From DVED01 sp963838375 (GTDB lineage: Bacteria; Cyanobacteriota; Cyanobacteriia; Cyanobacteriales; Geitlerinemataceae): 64,000 nucleotides of DNA. The translations under genes were made by a program, and so were the position numbers. Numbering within the stretch: position 1 is the first letter of the stretch; the number at the start of each line of letters is the position of its first letter. Below are positions 63,584 to 64,000 of the stretch, piece after piece. Where the stretch lies: assembly GCA_963838375.1 (NCBI GenBank), contig CAWIQY010000016.1, positions 434,001 through 498,000 on the forward strand, read 5' to 3'. The notes beneath the pieces are model-generated. The model saw only the letters and a program-made list of their open reading frames with translations, was not told the origin of the DNA and did not search any database.

Positions 63584-64000
63584 CAATGAGTCCTCCTAAA
63601 CAGCACTAACCTCAATTTCTTGCCGATCGAGACGGTATCCGGATTTTTTCGGTTTAAGAATATTTAAGTCGGATCGATCTCTGTAATCGAGTGACTCTAT
63701 TTAAAACGGTTTGTTCCAATTTTTCATCCGCACAATGGCTGAATTTTAAAGATAAATTTGAACCTTTTCGATTTAATTTGATAATTTTTTCTTAAAAAAA
63801 ATCTAATCTTTCCTTAAGATAGTAAGAATTTGGGTTGAGCCAGATTCGGGTGATTCTTGTTTCCGATCGACACAAAAGTTATCTTATTAGATTTTAATAA
63901 GTTGAGAAAATTGTAAAAATAATCATCCAATGAGAATTAAGTCAAATTTGAACCTTCGATTTAATATAATTGTTGAAGTCCGCTCGTTTAAGAATTAAGA
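63584..64000. other. AT-rich intergenic region to window end
   Basis: About 415 bp with no coding-like ORF. AAATTTGAACC followed by TTCGATTTAAT occurs at about 63756 and 63946 as imperfect direct copies; a similar AATTTGAACCTTT lies at 23133. It probably holds a promoter for a gene beyond the window. Confidence 0.5.

Overview
The window is chromosomal DNA from a cyanobacterium with beta-carboxysomes, probably a filamentous member of the Oscillatoriales group. This follows from form IB Rubisco (rbcL-rbcX-rbcS), the ccmK2-K1-L-M-N operon with ccmK3/ccmK4, the NDH-1 CO2-uptake genes, psbX, Ycf66, light-dependent POR, MenG and frequent HIP1-like GCGATCGC/CGATCG motifs. The species cannot be fixed from the sequence alone.

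Layout. 1-4.8 kb is accessory: a truncated P-loop NTPase, a TPR protein with near-identical DNA repeats, a complete TnpB element and a VapBC-type toxin-antitoxin pair. 4.8-17.8 kb is a near-complete CO2-concentrating supercluster. The ndhF4-ndhD4-cupB operon diverges from ccmK2-K1-L-M-N, ccmK3-ccmK4 lie antisense behind ccmN, and rbcL-rbcX-rbcS follows and ends in a strong hairpin. 17.8-21.5 kb holds three damaged genes in a row: a PKD/apiosidase-like glycosidase lipoprotein, a zinc alcohol dehydrogenase and an RTX remnant. 22-26.5 kb has a YggT protein, psbX (39 aa), a Crp-type regulator and an ABC-2 exporter. 27-31 kb is the pstS-C-A-B phosphate operon. 31.3-36.9 kb is a TonB-like/ExbB/ExbD energising module beside futA, the periplasmic iron-binding protein.

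37-49 kb mixes metabolic genes (aldo/keto reductase, argC, ribBA, accC, tRNA-Leu) with a poorly understood group: an AsnB-like protein, a zinc-ribbon membrane protein with a TOPRIM-like tail, and a LysA-like protein lacking its PLP lysine. It also holds two decayed TnpB-type elements. 49-58.7 kb contains menG, a DUF445 protein, por, an EVE protein, a REC-GAF-histidine kinase, ycf66 and hrcA. 58.8-63.3 kb is a surface-polysaccharide cluster: a GT4 glycosyltransferase, a polyprenyl-phosphate sugar transferase, and gmd and fcl for GDP-L-fucose.

How the genes fit together. NDH-1MS' converts CO2 to bicarbonate, and the Ccm proteins build the shell and the CcmM scaffold that packs the Rubisco encoded downstream. 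Pst and Fut supply phosphate and iron.

Caution: six genes carry a single-base frameshift. Some of these genes should be important (pstS, fcl), so at least some shifts may be sequencing or assembly errors rather than true pseudogenes.
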